Part shown: positions 12,906 to 24,300 of the stretch, piece by piece
Layout: the number at the start of each line of letters is the position of its first letter
Position numbering within the stretch: the stretch's first letter is position 1
Notes under the pieces: model-generated
Told to the model about the DNA's origin: nothing
The model's input: only the letters and a program-made list of their open reading frames with translations
Database searches by the model: none
Program-made: the position numbers and the translations under genes
Origin: Ursus arctos
Lineage: Eukaryota; Chordata; Mammalia; Carnivora; Ursidae
Direction: 5' to 3'
Assembly (NCBI RefSeq): GCF_023065955.2
Contig: NW_026622930.1
Location: 22,111,449 to 22,175,448, forward strand
Length of the DNA stretch: 64,000 nucleotides

Positions 12906-13400
12906 ATTCGTTCATTCATATGTTCATTCATTCATTCATTCATTCATTCATTCATTCATTCATTCATCTACTCATTCAGTAAACCAGTATCCTTAATTTA
13001 TAACCAGTGTCAGGCATTATGGTGGGCACAAAAATTATAAAGCAGCCATGATCTATGAAAAGACCATAGGATATAGTCAGAACTCCAGCATTTTAAAATT
13101 TGGATCTAATAGTTATCAGCTTAGTGTCCTTGAACTTCTCTTATTTAACCTGTGAAACTATGGATGATAATTATACCTCCTCAAAACCTTAAACTTAGTT
13201 GGTGAGGAAAAACACATACACAAATAAAGATAACTAAAGGGCCAGTTAGCAAGTGCTAAATGAAAAGCTGATGCATTATGATTTAAGGAACTTAGAGTCA
13301 GGGGAAAAGTAATCTCCAGTGGGAGAAATATGATTTGACTTTGGCTTTGAGATACAGTTAAGATAAGAAGAAGAACAAGGATGATATACCAAAGAAACAA
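12906..13400 (-). repeat. L2 3'-end remnant with CATT microsatellite and embedded MIR
   Basis: The + strand shows the reverse complement of the L2 terminus: CATT repeats (12922-12967), then 'cagtaaaccagtatcc', 'gtcaggcattatggtgggca', and later 'gggccagttagcaagtgcta'. A forward MIR fragment (about 13085-13190, with 'ttatcagcttagtgtccttg') appears to sit inside it. The L2 tail repeat is the likely seed of the tetranucleotide array. Boundaries are approximate. Confidence 0.55.
12922..12967 (+). repeat. (CATT)n microsatellite
   Basis: About eleven uninterrupted copies of a tetranucleotide, with imperfect copies just upstream (12906-12921). It lies at the terminus of an L2 remnant, whose natural tail has this type of unit. 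Confidence 0.95.
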
Positions 13401-16334
13401 AGATATGAACTAAAACAATGAAGCAGTAACTGAAATACCCCAAGTCTGGGCAATGCTTGTAAACCCCTGTGACTAGAACCCCTCTCAGCCAAGGAGCACT
13501 GGAGGAGTTGGGGTGAATATGTGGGTTAGAAGAGAATCATGGGTTGCCTTCACCGCATGGTAAGGAAACTGGGAAGTTTTAAACAGGTAACCAAGACATG
13601 CTGAAAGCTTTTGAAGAGATGACATCAAAGCTGAACTTTAGTGATGAGTCTGGAGCCTTGTCCAGAAGAGGCTGGAGGGGAGGAGGGGAAGAGAGAAGAG
13701 AATCCTTGAGGAAGCTTAGCACGAACAGCCAAGATTTGAGGCACCATGTCTAAAGGTTTTTCCTAACTTGGGTAATCAGGGATTTGCAAAGGCTAGGTGA
13801 CAGAGTCAAGACCTAGTTCAGCTCTGGTCACAGCCCTGCCCCTAGAGCTGAGCTGATTCCTATACTCTATAAGAGAAGAGTAGCCAACAGAGATTCCTGG
13901 TCCCTGGAAAAGGTATCTTAACCTGGCAGCCAAAAGAAAAAGTTTCTGACCCAAGTGCCCTGCTCTCTGAACAGACAGGTTGATCCCATTATGGCTGGGT
14001 GAAGTGAACCAATTTTTCACAGACCTGAAAATAAGATTTATTTTTAGTTGTTTTGAGAAAAAAAGTTGTCAGAAAGGATTAGGCCCACATTTTCCCCCTC
14101 TATGGCACTCACACCCCTCCCCACTTCCATTTCATTTTGCTTTCCTTCTGTCCATATTCTACAACGATGGAGAGTGATTCCTCCTTTTTTTTTTTTCCTA
14201 CTTTGATCAGCATCAGGAGATTTTTTAAAAAGCAGAAGCAAAATAACAAAAGCAGAACACATCCTGAGTTAACCGAACTTCAAGGGAGAAGCACAGCGAT
14301 GCTCTTCCCACACGCTGAAGAAACAGATAAAATGGACCAAGCTATTTATAGCCACTTTCCCATTTCTAATAATCTTCCATTTAATTAGGACTGTAAATAG
14401 CACCAGCGAATGCTCTGCCACAACACATGAGTCATCCCAGCCCCTCCCCAGAATATATCCCGCCCACCAGGCAAGGAAAGAATATCAGGGTGGGTTCCAT
14501 GGCTCAAAGACATGGAGTTAGGGAAAAAAGAAAAAGCCATCAGTTTTTGGTGCTACACTGAAGAAAGGACTGAAAGTTTAAAGAGACAGGAATTTCTGCT
14601 TCCCCTCCACAATTCTAAACAACGTCAGTGATGAAATACTCCATACGCACGTGCGCACATAGGAAATCTTGCATTGGTCAAAATTCTAAACAACTGCTGC
14701 AGACGTTGTTGAGTTTAATGTTATATATGTAAGCTTCAAATTAATACGTTTTTATGACTTATTTAATAATATGGGAGATAATTCAGAGAAGTCCTAATTA
14801 TACAGTCAATCCCCAAAACCCGTGAACTCAGCTATATGCATTCCCTTGGAGAGTATGTTGGTCATGTTTCAGAATCACTCACACTTAATTTAGGTGCAGG
14901 GTGCACCTCCAGCCCTGTGAGAGTATATGTCTCTGTTTAAACAATGTATTTGAAATAAAGAGTAACAGCAGAGTGACTGTAATAAAAGAAAGAGGGCCAA
15001 GCTATGCAGTGCTGTCATTTTCTGTGACCACTTGGAACTTTCAACTGTTTTGTGTCCAGTCAGTGAATGAGAGAGAGCTGTGTTGTGTAATGTTCTTGTT
15101 TGGTAAGTTCCAATTTTACGTCTGAAATATTTCTACTGAATTTGAATAAGTGCTTTAAAAATGAAATGTATCATTCTACTTAAACTGTAAACTGTTCTAA
15201 AACAAAAGAATAAAGCATGAGTTACTAGATTATTAAATAATTATTACTGAAAATAATGTTGTCATAGAGAGGCAAAAATGTTAATAAATTATTTCCATAC
15301 TCTAGGGATTCAGTTACACTGAAGACACATACACACTTGCCTGAAACTGACTTAAAGGGATTTTGCTCCTTGCAAACATACCCATCCTGATTGAAACATC
15401 CAAAAAGCCTTTCCTTTTGCCTTGTCTCAAGCTGTGGAAGCAGCACTAGATTTACTATTTCTCTCATTTGGAAATGATGGGTTTGGTGAGACCCCTGGAG
15501 AACAGCCTAAGATGTGAAGCATATTGCACAGTGAAGAATTTAACTTCACCCAAGGAGAAGTCTGGCCTTTGCTCTCAGCTTCTGGGAGGTAACCTGTGAA
15601 CCCTTGGATTATTATACCTGGTAGGGGCACTGACTTTGGTAAGGGTGGGGATAGCATGCCAGAAAATTCAACACTGGGACTTATCGTGGGGCTATGAGCC
15701 ACACTGATACTGTGACTTAAGGTGGGGACCTCGGTGACACGCTATCAGCTCTACCACTATCAGCGTTCCCTCAAAACAAGCAGAAACAAACAACAACAAC
15801 TCTGGACAGCAAGGCTCGGGGGAGCTTCACTGGCTGGCAATATTCTGAGCATACGGTCACATAGCATTGCTGGAAGGAGGCAATGCCGCCTAGCACTCCA
15901 GGGGGAGAGGACAACTGGAAGCCCCACATTTGGATACCTGGAGTCTGTCCCATGTGTCTCTTCTCTTAGCTGATTTTAATCTGTATCCTGTCCCTTGTGA
16001 TAAGTATAAGAGCTTTCAGTGAGTCCCGTGAGTTCTACCAAATTATCAGATCTGAGTCAAACCTTTCACATACGGATCATTTATCCTTCACCCAGAATTG
16101 GTAAGATAACAAAGAGCATATTGTGAATGTGTTTGGTTTTTTGAAGCTAAAAGACTCCATGTAGGGAAAACACACTTCTAGGCAAGAAGACAGTCCTTAT
16201 ATTGGACATTAATGTAGGACATCACACAGTTCTGGTCTGTGAAGGGGATTATTATCCTGGTCCTGCATTGATCATGACCTCTAAGTATACATCAGGTATT
16301 TATTTATCTGCTACCAGCAGTGTGTCCATTCCAT
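13401..16334. other. Long unassigned interval, includes a motif-dense patch near 14.4-14.75 kb
   Basis: No recognised interspersed repeat or exon. GA-rich sequence lies at about 13672-13705. At 14646-14655 there is a 10-bp palindrome CGCACGTGCG holding an E-box. 'attctaaacaac' occurs twice, about 70 bp apart (14610s and 14680s), and 'aacaacgtc' near the first copy pairs with 'gacgttgtt' at about 14703. Confidence 0.4.
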
Positions 16335-16452
16335 ATGCACGTATGGAACATCTGCTGTGTGCCAGGTCTTGTATCTGAAGACACAGGGATAAGTAACACA
16401 GGGTCTCTGTACTTGAGGAATTGTCTAATGACCCAGAAAACTGTGTACACAT

Positions 16453-16498
<46 letters not shown>

Positions 16499-16620
16499 TG
16501 ATGGTGTATGCCAAGTTCAAAGGATCTAAGTTTCTCTAGGAGTGAGCCACTGACTTCACAGAAGGCATGTTTGGGCTGGGTTTTGGAAAATGAACATGGA
16601 AAAGGGGAGAAAAAGGTAAA
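16335..16620 (-). repeat. L2 3'-end remnant interrupted by an AC microsatellite
   Basis: The + strand follows the reverse complement of the L2 3' region: 'acatctgctgtgtgccaggt', 'agacacagggataagtaaca', then the AC array, then 'gaaggcatgtttgggctggg', 'ttttggaaaatgaac'. Diverged; ends are uncertain. Confidence 0.6.
16455..16496 (+). repeat. (AC)21 microsatellite
   Basis: Uninterrupted dinucleotide array of 42 bp inside the L2 remnant, preceded by 'gtacacatgt'. ORFs across it encode only TH or CV runs and are artefacts of the repeat. Confidence 0.98.
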
Positions 16621-18695
16621 CTCACCAACAACGTATCCAATCTGAAAGTAGTCTAAATTAAGCAGTAAGAATGCATTCAAAAGGCTGAAAAATAGAGGCT
16701 ATGACAAAAACTCCAAGTAGACTTTATTATCCTGGAGAATGCTATCAGCAATGGGAAGCAATTGTTTCCTGCTTTTGAAAATACAACAAAAAAGCAATGC
16801 GTTTTACTATACTGGGAAGAATTTAGATGCGATATTTGGAACATTCTACTGCTAAAGTTAAGAGACACTGATGACTACTGGGAATCTTAAAATATGGGTA
16901 GGGGTCACATCTGCAAAAGTATGGGATAATATGAGAGATGACATTGAGCTTCCTCTGAATTCTGGGACTCTATGGAAAGTGAAAAGAAAAGATAAAGGCC
17001 TGAGATAAAAGAGAGGGAGTCTGTGATATGAGTCAGGATCTAATCCATGGGAGGCCAGCAAAACAGAGCCTGAACAGATAGGAGGTGACAGCGAGGCCAT
17101 AAGGCTGCCTTCTGTCCAATGCCAAATTGAGAACAGCACCATCTTCCCATTTGTCTCTCTCCTGGATTAGGAATCCTTCTCCCCCATCCAATTGTTCTGT
17201 AACACAACTCTTCAAATAAACAAGTCACTTACAATTTCTTTTTTTTTTTTTTTCTTTTTAGAAACTTGGATTTTGACATCTGTGGTCTAAACAGATGAAC
17301 TTCCTTAAAGCATCACATTCAAAAGAAACTGTGGTGCGATCATGGCTGTCACTTAATTCCTTTGCTATTCTGATGTCTGTCTTTCTATGTGTGCTCAAGA
17401 AGGTAAATAAATGGAAGAGGAAGAATATCCAGGAGAGCTTTTGACCTTCGCTGCTTTCCCCTAAATATATATTTACACACAGTTGGCAGAGATTGGTGGA
17501 AGGAAGCATGTGTGAATAATGTCCTTGGAGCCCTTGGGAAAATGCATTTTTAATTTATTTCTGCTTCTTTCCTTACCTAGATCAAATAAGTGGATAATGC
17601 CAGAGAGACGGGCGCCATCCCAGCAGCCTGAGAGAGAAGCAATTACACATTCTTTTGCTCTCCCCTTGAAATCAGCACAGATAAGAAAAATACCATTTTG
17701 GCAGCACCTGCTGCTGCTGGTTTGGGGACTTTTTTGTCTTTCTTCTTCCCAGAAAGAAAGCATAATCTAAATTAAAAAAAAAAAAAAAGCACAACTTGGC
17801 GAGCTGATCAATTTTACAGCAGACTTGCAGCAGCCCGGCTATTGTGTCTGAATCCTATCTTCCCAGTTGGATTATAAATGCATGATTGACTGAAAGTACT
17901 TACAAATGCACATGAAAAGCAGAAGCAGCTTCCTCCTCCCTTTCTGCGTGAAAATAATAGCCATAAACCTCAGATCCATCCATCCATATGCTTAGGTAAT
18001 AATCTCACTGAGGGGTAGGGATGGAAACCAGGGATTAGAAGCCATCACTGACGCGGAAGGGGGACGAAAATGACAGGAAAGTCCGCTTTAGAGAGAACAT
18101 AAACAAAAACCTCAAAATAAACTCAGTGAGAGTGGGGTCCCAAGAATAACGTGGGGCCTTTTTTCCAGTTATTTTTGTACTTGAAAAAAAACCAAAAAAT
18201 AAAATGCCGGTCATTTTTTAATTCAACATTTACTTTTTGTCTTTCTTAAACCTTTCAGCTTATTTTCTTCCTTTTTCCCTTCCTCTGAATCCACCCTCCC
18301 CCAACCATCGCAAGCATATTTCAAAAGAACTTGCTTATGCCTTGGGTTCCTGTTCTCTTTACCATTCTTCAATCTTCTTCTGAGTTCTTGGATTCCAAGC
18401 CCCAAGAGGGTAGGCAGCAGGCCCACGTCCTAAGTTTTCTGTTTCAGTAGCAAACTCAGCGCCATGCACAATTAGGTACTTAATTGCTTTGTGATGACTA
18501 TGATTGATGATGTTTTCCACATATACTAATTCCAGTGAGAAATTCACTTCCCCTATCAGATGGACTGAATACAAATGACTACTCCAAAAACACGACTGCA
18601 ACAAACAATTCTAGAAAATAAGGTCTTCGAATTTTTGCTAGAAGGCCCATTTCACTCATACACACACAAACAGAAATCAGAGGTGATGCTGCTTT
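16621..18695. other. Unassigned interval with a candidate non-coding regulatory block (17.5-18.0 kb)
   Basis: No repeat family is recognised. It contains a T-run (about 17239-17254) and an A-run (about 17773-17787). The 17520-17990 part is complex, non-repetitive sequence with 'gcaattacac', 'gcacctgctgctgctgg' (E-box CACCTG), 'tgatcaattttac' and 'aaatgcatgattgac', a composition often seen in conserved non-coding elements. Conservation cannot be judged from one sequence. Confidence 0.3.
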
Positions 18696-18932
18696 TATAA
18701 TCTACTTTCTTTTTTTTTTTTTTTTTTAAAGATTTTATTTATTTATTCAACAGAGATAGAGATAGCCAGTGAAAGAGGGAACACAAGCAGGGGGAGTGGG
18801 AGAGGAAGAAGCAGGCTCATAGCGGAGGAGCCTGATGTGGGGCTCGATCCCGTAACACCGGGATCATGCCCTGAGCCGAAGGCAGACGCTTAACCGCTGT
18901 GCCACCCAGGCGCCCCTATAATCTACTTTCTT
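18696..18932 (-). mobile_element. Can-SINE, young arctoid type, 16-bp TSD
   Basis: The element (18711-18916) reads on the + strand as a long T-run, 'aaagattttatttatttatt', the block matching 'agcaggctcatagcgg', 'gctcgatcccgtaacaccgg', and 'gccacccaggcgcccc'. TATAATCTACTTTCTT is duplicated on both sides (18696-18711 and 18917-18932; the first copy runs into the T-run). Near-intact ends and tail indicate a fairly recent insertion. Confidence 0.97.
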
Positions 18933-18997
18933 AAAGCAAGAAAGTCACATAGATTGGGGGTTGGAAAGAACATCAGTGAATAAATTATACAACGTAT

Positions 18998-19064
18998 TTT
19001 GTTTTTCTTGGACGTGCTGTCTCAATTACTTCATCTGTAAACTGAAGATATTAACCCTTTACCT
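18998..19064 (+). repeat. MIR remnant, left part
   Basis: Shows the MIR core 'tctcaattacttcatctgta' followed by 'aactgaagatattaaccctt'. The same MIR appears to resume at 19838, so it was split by the LTR lying between. Confidence 0.55.
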
Positions 19065-19419
19065 TGTGGTGATTTTAAAATAGGTCTGAAAATTCTTTAA
19101 TGTTCCTCCCTTCAAAATATAGAATCTAGTCTCACTCTTTATTGTGTGGCCAGATGTAGTGTCTTACTTCTATAAGCAGCTATGGCAGAAGTGAATGCTT
19201 TTGTCTGGTTCTCTTTCAGTCTCTTTCCCTGTCTTTCTCTCTCCTTGTCTCTCCCTCTCCCTTACTGTCTCTCTCTCCTGTCTCTTCTCTCCCTGAACCT
19301 CTCTCCCTCTCCCTCTTTCCCTGTCCCTCTCTCTCGGTTTCCCTCTCTCTTTCCCTCCCTTCCCTCCTTTTTACCTTTCCCTTCCCTTCTTCTTTCTCTC
19401 TCCATCTCTCTCTCCTTCC

Positions 19420-19456
<37 letters not shown>

Positions 19457-19837
19457 CTCTCTCTGTGTGTCTCTCTGTCTCTCTCACTTGGCTTACTCAT
19501 CCTGGGGGAAGCCAGCCACCAAGTCTGAAGATACTCAAGTGCCCCAGGGAGAGGCCCATGAGTAGAGGAACAGGGCCCTCTTGCCAACAGCCAGCACTGA
19601 CATGTAGCCAGGTGAACGCGCCATCTTGGAACCTCCAGTTCTAGTCAAGCCTTCAGACAACTGCAGCCTGGTGGACGCTCACTGCAACCGTGAGAGAGAG
19701 TCTGAACCAGACTAACTCAGCTTAGTCATTACTGAATTCCTGACCCATAGGCACTGCAAGAGATCAAGTTTAATCGTTGTTTTAAGCCTTACATTCCGGG
19801 TAATTTTTTTATACAAAACTAGATAACACATATAATC
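19065..19837 (+). mobile_element. Old MaLR/MLT1-like LTR containing an expanded polypyrimidine tract
   Basis: The left part has 'ttttaaaataggtctgaaaa', 'ctttaatgttcctccc', 'ggccagatgtagtgtcttac', 'agctatggcagaagtgaatg'. The right part has 'tcctgggggaagccagccac', 'gagaggcccatgag', 'ccaacagccagcactgac', 'gtcaagccttcagac', 'gaattcctgacccatagg' and 'gttttaagcc'. From memory these follow one familiar mammalian LTR consensus in order. Between the halves lies a 280-bp CT tract, where the consensus has only a short CTCTCT seed. Non-coding; the subfamily name is not certain. Confidence 0.65.
19204..19487 (+). repeat. Polypyrimidine (CT/CCTT/GT) low-complexity tract
   Basis: About 280 bp almost free of A. 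It is built of CTCTCT, CCCT, CCTT and TTTC units, with a purer (CT)n segment near 19427-19450 and 'gtgtgtctctct' units after it. The 123-127-codon frames across it on both strands give only Ser/Leu/Pro or Arg/Glu-rich low-complexity peptides and are not genes. Confidence 0.97.
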
Positions 19838-19925
19838 CTTTTCTCATAGTGTTATTCTGAAGATCAAATGAGATAATATGTAAAGCAGTTAGCATATGAG
19901 GGCAATCAATAAATACTAGCTCCGT
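19838..19925 (+). repeat. MIR remnant, right part
   Basis: Continues the MIR broken at 19064: 'aatccttttctcatagtg', 'gaagatcaaatgagataata', 'tgtaaagcagttagcatatg', ending 'caataaatactagct'. The overlap 'aaccctttac' / 'aatccttttc' at the two break points could be the LTR's target duplication. Confidence 0.65.
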
Positions 19926-20329
19926 ATCTCTATTTGGCAGTGATCAAACATTATAATGACTACACTAATTTCACAGACCTTTCTTAATCCAGAAAGTTCT
20001 TAAAGTATAAGTAGAAATCTACTAAAGGTAGAGGAGAAACAAGCCTATGTCACTTTATCCTAAAGGCTCTCTCTCCTTCATTCCATCTAGATAGTTAACT
20101 AAGTCATGAAGCTCATCCTAATGGCTTCTGAAATTGTGGATAGAAAGAAGATGGCCACCGGTTAAAAAAAGAAAAGCGACATGTAGGAGAAAATAGTATT
20201 GAGAAGCTGAGGATGGGGTTTAACTAATTGTCTCATACCTGTCAATAAGAAAAAAATAAAGAAAACAAAGCCAAAGAGTTAAAACTCTAATAATAATTAT
20301 ATTAACAATGATAAAATTTATTAGCAATG
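19926..20329. other. Unassigned non-coding sequence
   Basis: Nothing recognised between two MIR remnants. Confidence 0.4.
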
Positions 20330-20555
20330 ACTATAACATGTATCTAGCTACGCTAGACGATTTACATGGAGTATCTTATTTAATCATACCCAGCACTACA
20401 TAAGCTAAGTACGATTCTTATGCCCTCTTTACCGATGGGAAAACTGCGGCTCAGGGACACAGCGTTTTTGTAAGGCTAAATAGGAAGTGGTGGAACTCAG
20501 GAGGGATGGACCCAGGTCTGCACTCTTAACCTTTATGCTACACCATCCTCCCTAG
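20330..20555 (-). repeat. MIR-type SINE remnant
   Basis: Reverse MIR. The + strand has 'gtatcttatttaatcatacc', 'accgatgggaaaactgcggc' with 'tcagggacacag', 'gtggtggaactcagg', and the end 'ctcttaacctttatgctaca' with 'ccatcctccc'. This is one of the longer MIR copies here. Confidence 0.8.
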
Positions 20556-21239
20556 TAAATGGCAGCAAAACATACAGCCATGTTGAAGGATACACGTGAT
20601 TTCTGAGCAAATACCATATTGCTGGTAGAATATACTCCTATTTTGGACTACTTTTTCTACTTTTTGCTTATTACTTTATGCTCCCTAACTGTGGTTGACA
20701 TGGGTTTGCCTTTAATTTCTTTTTTCTTTTGTATACCATGTAAAAGTGTGGCTCTGACAAGATAAGGTCCTGTGTTGGCTGTAAACTTCACAGTGAACTT
20801 ACAATATAACGATATATTATTATTATTATAGTCTGTTATTTTATCAATAATATCTCTTATTATCACAGTGAAGATTCTAATAGAGACTGGACTTGATTTG
20901 AAACCACTTAATATTCTGTTCCATACCCTCAGCCTGGCCTTCAAGCTGTTGAGGGAGTTGATAAAGGATTACAAAATCGGATAAGCAACTACATCATGGA
21001 CATGGCAGTCCTCCAAGACAACTTCATTATCATCCATAAGCCTTATGAATGGCCAAGTAACCACAAAATCAGCCTATGCATTTGTGCTAAAGACATACCG
21101 ACTCGAACTGGGTCGAAGTGATGAAGAAGAAAAAGATGACATCTGACTGGATCAACAAATCTGTGCAACCCTCCCACTGCAGAGGAGATAGTTGGAAAAT
21201 ACCCAACTGGAAAAACGCAGCAAAACAAGGCTCATCTAG
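20556..21239. other. Unassigned interval upstream of an L2
   Basis: Includes an ATT run (about 20817-20830). The 20930-21240 part is contiguous with the L2 below and could be more diverged L2 or another old element. A conceptual frame across it contains stop codons and no family that I can name. Confidence 0.35.
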
Positions 21240-21660
21240 CTCTACAGAGCCTTGCTTATGTGTGGGCCAAACTGGGGCCTCTTCATAACTTACATTCTAG
21301 CCACCTTGAATTATTTATTCAAGTACATGATCTTGGTTCATACCTCTGAACCTTAGTACATGTTTCTCCTTCTGAATGGTTCCTTTCTAATCTGATGAAC
21401 TCTCATTTATTTTTCAGGCAAAAACGTAATATCTCATTAATGTCATGCCTTACCAGGAACCACACCCCCATCATCTGCCTTCTATGTTACTTCTTATCTT
21501 TGTACATACTTATATTATGACACCTGTCGTAGAGTATCATTAATGTACATGTCTTCTCTGTAGAATGTTAGTTCATTAAAGATATGTTTTGACTTTCATT
21601 TATCATTATCCCCAACTCTCAGCATAGAGCTTGATACAAGTAAATATGTAATGAAATTAA
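21240..21660 (+). repeat. L2 3'-end remnant
   Basis: Forward L2-like order: 'tacattctagccaccttgaa', 'ttctccttctgaatggttcc', 'tcatgccttaccagg', 'gtagaatgttagttcattaa' and 'tcagcatagagcttgatac', ending near 'aagtaaatatgtaatgaaat'. Non-coding and highly diverged. Confidence 0.65.
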
Positions 21661-23112
21661 TCTCTACTCTTCTCAGAAGACTCAAAAGATGAGTCAAGGC
21701 CAGTCTAATTTCAGGGTCCAGTTGTCCTGGGCTGCCTTGTTCCTCAGCTGCAACACAAGAGAGCACGGAACTGTGAACCTGTCATGCGGACACAAACGTG
21801 CAAATGGGGAGAATCAGCAGGTTACTTATGACAAGTACAGATAAGCCTGTACAGTCAGAACTGTACTTAATAGTTCTGAAGCACATAAGAAAATAAAACC
21901 ATATTTCAAATATTTCCCATTTACTTTATTGATTCTTTGGGGATAATTCTGCTGTATCTCAGGTTTTACTGAAGGACTGACTGTCCTATTCACCCTGTCA
22001 ATGCTAAACAGAATAGTTTCATGGGATTTACATGAAGTATATAAAATGTGTTTATATCTGTAGTTGATATGAGTAATAAAGGGGAACAGGATTCATAGAA
22101 CACACTATTCAAGGGACATGTAAGAATCTACAGTCCTTACTTGAGAGATTTATGTGATTAAAAGCAGTAAGTAAGAGTTGTGATGATAATATAACCATTC
22201 TCACTGCTTTAACAGTCACCACTTCCAGGCTTAGCCATACACACAAAAGATTCCTCGTTTATTCTGTGGAGGAAAATCTGTTGGGAAATAGCCTTTTGAC
22301 TTACTTTCAGGGATGACCAGATAAATGGCAAGCCTGTAGATTTGATAAGTTAAACTGAAGAGCCACAGAATTTTTCTAAAATCTTGCATGAGGATAAACA
22401 CCTCCTGCTAATACCTCTTGGGCTTTCGACCCAATAATTAGGAAATGCCTACTGTACTTTGTTCACCTATCCATACTCCCCACGATACACACACACCTAT
22501 GGACATACACACTCCAGTTATGTTCTGTAACTAAATTTTAATTTTCAGCATTAGCAGTATAAACTAATAATATCCATTGCTTCTCCAGAATTCCTACCTA
22601 TTGAGAAAACGATCTTATGGACCGCTAACTCAAAGGACAGGAAATAAAGCCAAGGCCCAGGGGAAGCCTTGCAGGAGGCCACTTATAACGGCCTTTGTTT
22701 CTGTCATCAATCCTGGATGCCATTTTAGCGTAGGTGAGCAAAGCTATCATTTCCTTTAACTTGTCTTACTATACTTTCTAGTGTCTTGTGTGTGTTAAAT
22801 GTGATATTTTAAATGACGCCATCTGCAAGTAAGGGTTTATCTTGCAATATCAATACATTTTTATCTCACAAAAGTGAAAATGGAATTTTGTTCATTTCGG
22901 TTGTAAAATAGTCCATTTGATTATCAAAAGCTAGCCCAAGCTAATATACTGGTCTTCACACAGTCACTAAAGCCCATGCCGTGACATATCTAAGGCTTCT
23001 GACCTATACCGCAGTTATTCCTTGGATTTCAGCTGTCCATGGCAGCATTTGGATACTCAGGAAAGAATGGATAGAATTGTATCAATGGTACATGAGTTTA
23101 AATGTAGACCAT
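21661..23112. other. Unassigned non-coding sequence
   Basis: About 1.45 kb without recognised repeats or exons. A short CA-rich patch is at about 22487-22512. Confidence 0.4.
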
Positions 23113-23554
23113 TGCATACTAAATGTTTGTGTCCCTGTAATATTTATTTGTAGAAGGCCTAACCCCTATTATAACTGTTTTTGGAGATGGGGCCTCAAAG
23201 GAGGTAATTAAGGTTGAGTCATAAGGGTGGGCCCTGATCTGACAAGATTAAATATTAGTGTCCTTATAAGAGACACCAGATTAGTGTCCTTAAAGAAGAG
23301 ATACCAGAAAGCCCACTCTTCCACTTTCCCTCCCTCTCATTCTCTCCACGCACACATTAGGGGAAGGCCATGTGAAGATATAGAGAGAACAGTAGTATTC
23401 AGTACACCAGGAGGAGAGGTCTCACCAGAAACTGAATTGGCCAGAACTTTCATCTTGAATTTTCCAGACTATAGAACTATAAGAAATAAAAATCTATTGT
23501 TTGAGCCACCCAGTCTATGATATTCCATCATGGCAGCCGAAGGCAACTAAGACA
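23113..23554 (+). mobile_element. MaLR-type LTR (MST/MLT1-like)
   Basis: Order of landmarks: 'aaatgtttgtgtccctg', 'ggagatggggcctcaaagga', 'ggtaattaaggttgagtcat', 'aagggtgggccctgatctga', 'gtgtccttataagagaca', 'ggaaggccatgtgaagat', 'tctcaccagaaactg', 'tatagaactataagaaataa' and 'gagccacccagtctatgat', ending 'ggcaactaagaca'. It carries a short internal tandem duplication (23254-23279 and 23280-23307). Solo LTR, no internal retroviral genes. Confidence 0.8.
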
Positions 23555-24264
23555 AAGATTCAGGGCCTGACTGTGTCTTAAGACATACCCCCATCAACAT
23601 CAGGCGGTCTGCTCTGAAGAGGTGATATGACAAGAGACGATGAGGGACCTGAGGAGAAAAGTCTGTCAGGGAATCCTAGCGTGGGTGACAGAAATGAAGA
23701 GGGAAAGAGAAAGGGCTGTGCCTTCCTCAGCCAAAACCATGTGCCAAACTAGAGTCCCAAGAAGAAGGATTTTTACCTCATTTCTGTGGATAACTACGTT
23801 TGGCTCTGGGAGATTACGTTTTACTTTAATTGCTGAAGGTCTTTCAGTTTGGGGAACATAGAAGACAGCATTCTCATGTTAGGGATTATTTCAGTGACAA
23901 TTTTAAATTCAAGTGGATTGACAGGAAGCAGACATCAACAAAGAGGCCAACAAACAAACAAAACACACGCACAACATATGAGAGGACAGATTGTGAACTA
24001 ATGGGGAAAACTCAGAGACCACTTGGAAATAACTCTCGTTGGGTAGAGAGAAAGTTGCAAGGGAGCTTGAATGAGCGGGCCAAGAATTTAGGAGTTCTGC
24101 TGTAGGGGTGCTAAGCCAGAAAATGTTCATGATTAATGCTATGTTTCTGAAAGGGCTCTGAGGCACTGGGGAATGTGTCCACTCTGGTAATGCTTACAGA
24201 AGATTGTTCTTTTTTAGTATATTAAATGATGCCCTCAGGATTCTCTGTCTTCTCTCTCCCTCTG

Positions 24265-24300
<36 letters not shown>

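Noticed and set aside
19182..19587. Frames of 127 (+) and 123 (-) codons as genes
   Set aside because: They translate the CT/GA low-complexity tract and encode only biased Ser/Leu/Pro or Arg/Glu strings.
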